Program-made: the position numbers and the translations under genes
Shown here: piece after piece, positions 60,816 to 64,000 of the stretch
Numbering within the stretch: the stretch's first letter is position 1
How the letters are laid out: the number at the start of each line of letters is the position of its first letter
Source: Brachionus manjavacas
Lineage: Eukaryota > Rotifera > Eurotatoria > Ploima > Brachionidae
Reading direction: 5' to 3'
NCBI GenBank assembly: GCA_019054805.1
Contig: JAHQIY010000006.1
Coordinates: forward strand, 5,456,001-5,520,000
Length of the DNA: 64,000 nucleotides
The notes under the pieces: generated by a model
The model's database searches: none
What the model saw: only the letters and a program-made list of their open reading frames with translations
What the model was told of the DNA's origin: nothing

Positions 60816-62463
60816 CATTTAATTACTTCATTTTAGAATTTAAAAAAATAAATTTTTTAAGAAAAAGTGTTTGAAATTCTATTTTAGAAGATTTTGTAAT
60901 TATCAAAAAAATTATATTTTATATCACGTTCATTTAAATTTATTATTAAAATCTTAAAGGAAAACTATATCTTTAATCTTTATAAATATATAATTTATAT
61001 TATTTTTTAATAATTAGGAACTAAATTTGATAATTTAATCTATTAAAATTTAATTAATAATTTCCATGAATATAAGATTATTTCAAGTTCATCTCAACTG
61101 ACTTATTTATCAAGAAATAGTGACTTGATAAAATACTTAAATATTAGAGAGCCTTATATCAACGACAACAGAAACAGTTTGTTTTCTAAAGATAACGTAA
61201 CACTCAAAAGGCACAGAGCTGTAAAGAATTGCTGTGAAAAATTGATTGAATTGATTTGAAAATAAATGACAGCAACAAAGAACAAGTTCAAAATGGCTGT
61301 TATAAATTTTATAACTCAAAAAGCTAGTTATAATGCAAGAGAGGAATTTAGCACCTTGTTATTAATGACAAAATACCAAATAACATATGTTTTATATTTT
61401 TTAAGATTTTTGCCGCCTTTTTCAAAATTAGTAAGTTTTTAAAAATAAATGCTGCATTTTAAAATTTACCAATTGTCAAAAATAAATTCTTTTTTTAATG
61501 AAAATTGATATTTTTTTAATGAAAACACTTTCTGAATAACAATTCAAAATTACTTGCTTTTTAATATTCGCAAACGGCTGATTTAAAATTTTTTTAAAAT
61601 TAAATTTGATATAATTTCACATAAAATTTTAATATAAAAAACAGCAATTTTTTAGAGTCAGCTGCTATAAGGTTTAGCGACTTTTATTTCAACAAGAAAA
61701 TAAATCCACAAATAATAAACAAAAATATTTTTTTCAAAAATTAAAAATAATTTTTTTATCTAAATTATTTTGAAAAAATTTAATTTGATGCTTGTTTTTA
61801 GTAATAGAATTATCTGTTATCAAATACAATTGGACTTTTTTGAATTCCAGTTATAAGCTTGTTTTTTAATATCTTGATTGTGAATTCTTTAATGAGTCAG
61901 ACTTCCTCTAGTTGTTTTTTGATAAATTATTTATTTTGGTTGAGTTTGTGTGAATAAAGTGATTTTGAGTTTACGCATAAAAGAGTTCTTAAAAGTAAAT
62001 AACACAATGTAGATTTTCACGCCAAAAATGAAATTCAGCATTTTTCTAAATTAGATTTGGATATTTTAAAATTTTAAGCAAAAATTAGCTAAAGATAGCA
62101 GATTGGAAAAATCTAAAAAAAAATCAGCATTTTATTCGTTTTTTTCGAAATAAAAAAGCGGCTGAACTTATTATTAGATTTTTTTTTTGAATTAAGCAAA
62201 AAAAAGCTAAGTTTATAGAGTAGATTAAATTTCACAATTAAAATTAAAAAATAAAATAAAATTAATAATTATGACCTTAGGAAAATGAAAGTTGAACAGA
62301 TTCGATACTTACATTAAGTCAGTGGCACTACGACACTACAAAATTAAAACAAATGTAAATATGTAAAAGCTACTCCACTGTTCAACTGCCTTAAAATAGA
62401 TAGTATTGAGCAAGTATATAAAACATAAAATTATTATGCAACTACAAACAAATTGTGTTACTA
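60816..62463. other. Intergenic, 1.6 kb, no gene seen
   Basis: COX19 3' UTR, then extremely AT-rich sequence. Open frames are short and low-complexity. Confidence 0.5.
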
Positions 62464-63273
62464 CAGTAAAGTACGGTTATAACGAAGTCGCTGGGGGAAT
62501 CAAAAAACGGTTCGTTATAACCGAACTTCGTTACATCCGAAAAAGACAAAAACATTTTTTTTTTTAAGTTTTTATTTAATTAAAACGAATTAAAAAAGAA
62601 ATAATAATGATAAATGAATTATATATTATTTTTTAAAATAATCGGAGATGGTTTTTTGTTTAACCATTAGACCCAAGATTTCATTCTCAATTGAACCCAA
62701 GCTATCAATTGATGACTCAAAATTATGTTTTGATTTTGAAAGATGCTTCCTTATTTGAATAATCATTTTTAAAGCAGACTTCGGTCTGAGTTTTTTTTTT
62801 TGCTATCGATAAGCTTTATGTATTTTACTTTTTCATGCAACGTAAAAACCTTACGTTTAGTTGGTTTTGTTTTTTCTAACATTTTTTTAACATAATATTT
62901 TTCCTGTTTTTTTTATATTTTATAAAGGTTAATGTGTGATTTTTCAGAATATTAATTGATCATTAAGTAGGGATTAGTTTTAAGATTTCGGTATTCAAGA
63001 AAATTCATACTTATTTGCTGATTTCTATTATTAAAAATTAAGAAACCAATATTTCTCAAATGTATTTTTTAATATTTTCGTTATAAGCGAATAAAATTTT
63101 TTTGAAAATTATCAAAAAATACTTCGTTATAACCGAATTTTCGCTATAAGCGTACTTCGTTATAACCGTAAGAAAATGTATTAAAAGTATTATTGTTCTG
63201 AACAACAGTGTTTTATTTTTCTTTATAAACGAATTTTCGTTATATCCGTGTTCGTTATAACCGTACTTTACTG
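62464..63273 (-). mobile_element. Tigger deletion derivative, 810 bp
   Basis: Terminal inverted repeats CAGTAAAGTACGGTTATAAC are perfect at both ends and flanked by TA (62462-62463 and 63274-63275). Several GTTATAACGAA units recur inside each end. The minus strand keeps both extremities of the transposase gene (62626-62882), joined by a deletion. The terminal sequence differs from that of the Tigger at 12978, so this is a second family. Confidence 0.9.
62626..62882 (-). pseudogene. Remnant of Tigger transposase, N- and C-terminal ends only
   Basis: From ATG 62882 the minus strand reads KRKVFTLHEKVKYIKLID, the first helices of a psq-type HTH. After a break it reads, in another frame, ALKMIIQIRKHLSKS ... 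QKTISDYFKK before a stop at 62626, the usual Tigger C-terminal ending. The DDE core is missing. Confidence 0.75.
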
Positions 63274-63469
63274 TAATTCGATTTTTACTAAACTTAAATC
63301 CTTGTATGAAAAAGAAGTTTTATTGAAGGACAATAGTAGCTTTTTTAAACAATTTGAAGATTTAAAAAAAGTAGTTGTAGAAAGTTGTAGCCGGAAAGAT
63401 TCAATTAAAAAGGTCCAAGGCATAGTAAGGCGTGAAAACCAAAGATTGATTGATTCAATTAACAATTGA
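63274..63469 (+). CDS. Unassigned coding-like fragment next to the Tigger element
   Basis: A frame leaving the element's right end reads IFTKLKSLYEKEVLLKDN, then FFKQFEDLKKVV and KKVQGIVRRENQRLIDSINN before a stop. It is Lys/Glu-rich and helix/coiled-coil-like with more varied composition than nearby noise. There is no host start codon and no clear acceptor. It could be the last exon of a gene or an older transposon piece split by the insertion. Confidence 0.25.
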
Positions 63470-64000
63470 AAATTTTCAAGAAAACTTATAAGTTTTATCA
63501 AACTTATTAAAATTAAATATTAAATATTAAATTAATTATTAATTTTTTTTTACATTTAATGTCTATGAGGCGTTCTTTTGGATAAATTAATTAAATAATG
63601 ACAAAATTCCAAAATGTTTTTGAATTGCACGTTACCCGTGAAATTATTGTTTAAAGGTTTTTTAATAGGTTATTCGAGTATTTAGTCGATGAAAATAAAA
63701 AAATTCAGTTTTAAAAAGTCTATTAATAAAGAGGCCTTCCAAAAAATTTTATAAAAATTTATAAATTTCTTGAATAAAATTATTTGATCATGTGTTTTTA
63801 TAAAAATTTGGACCATCAATAGCTGACCAAAATTAATCCCTTTATAAGATAAAAGAAAAAACATGTTAATAATTCCTAAAAAATAAATTTCTATTTATTT
63901 TTCTCAAATTTTGAAATTATATCGGATGAAGTTTATGAAATTTTTAGATTTTAATTTTAAAGACAAAAATATTTTTTGCTCTACTTAAAATCAACTACTT
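63470..64000. other. Window end, nothing recognised
   Basis: AT-rich sequence with no supported gene or repeat. Confidence 0.5.

Noticed and set aside
63682..63864. Minus-strand open frame at the window end
   Set aside because: Low complexity, Phe/Ile/Lys only; no start context or family motif.

Overview
The window is a very AT-rich, intron-bearing animal nuclear sequence. Spliceosomal introns are mostly 42-60 nt with GT-AG borders. Gene content (ROCK, CUL2, YKT6, SRP54, REV1-like, furin-type convertase, and CFAP70 of motile cilia) points to a small ciliated invertebrate. A monogonont rotifer such as Brachionus is my best guess from AT content, tiny introns and repeats, but this is inference and not a match I could run.

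Layout. 1-5114: 3' part of CFAP70 (+). 5.3-9.04 kb: transposon island with a LINE 3' relic, a 1.85 kb near-perfect palindromic element with TA target duplication, and an internally deleted LINE reverse transcriptase. 9354-11829: SRP54 (-). 12978-14342: internally deleted pogo/Tigger element. 15391-16199: YKT6 (-). 19611-26452: Rho kinase ROCK (+). 28507-29508: secreted/GPI-type protein with four Ly6/uPAR-like repeats (+). 31107-35923: CUL2 (-), carrying a LINE relic in one intron, divergent from ASPSCR1/TUG (36287-37894, +). 44112-46118: intronless LRR-Ig transmembrane receptor (+), flanked by 6.2 kb and 2.4 kb without recognisable genes. 48573-49593: compact REV1-like gene (+) with BRCT and C-terminal domains but no polymerase core, convergent with a RING-finger gene (49791-50915, -). 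52458-56547: PIGQ (-), whose 2 kb first intron holds a complete intronless furin-type proprotein convertase on the opposite strand (54255-56120, +). 58300-60375: PIGZ (-), divergent from COX19 (60537-60815, +) across 161 bp. 62464-63273: another Tigger deletion derivative.

Functional links. PIGQ (first step) and PIGZ (fourth mannose) act in GPI-anchor synthesis, and the Ly6-like protein is a plausible GPI client. CUL2 and ASPSCR1 are ubiquitin/p97 genes sharing a short divergent promoter. Most genes are otherwise unrelated housekeeping genes.

Most striking points: the REV1-like protein without a polymerase, the convertase nested in PIGQ, the palindromic element carrying intron-containing exons, and 3' splice sites of which about half end in AAG.
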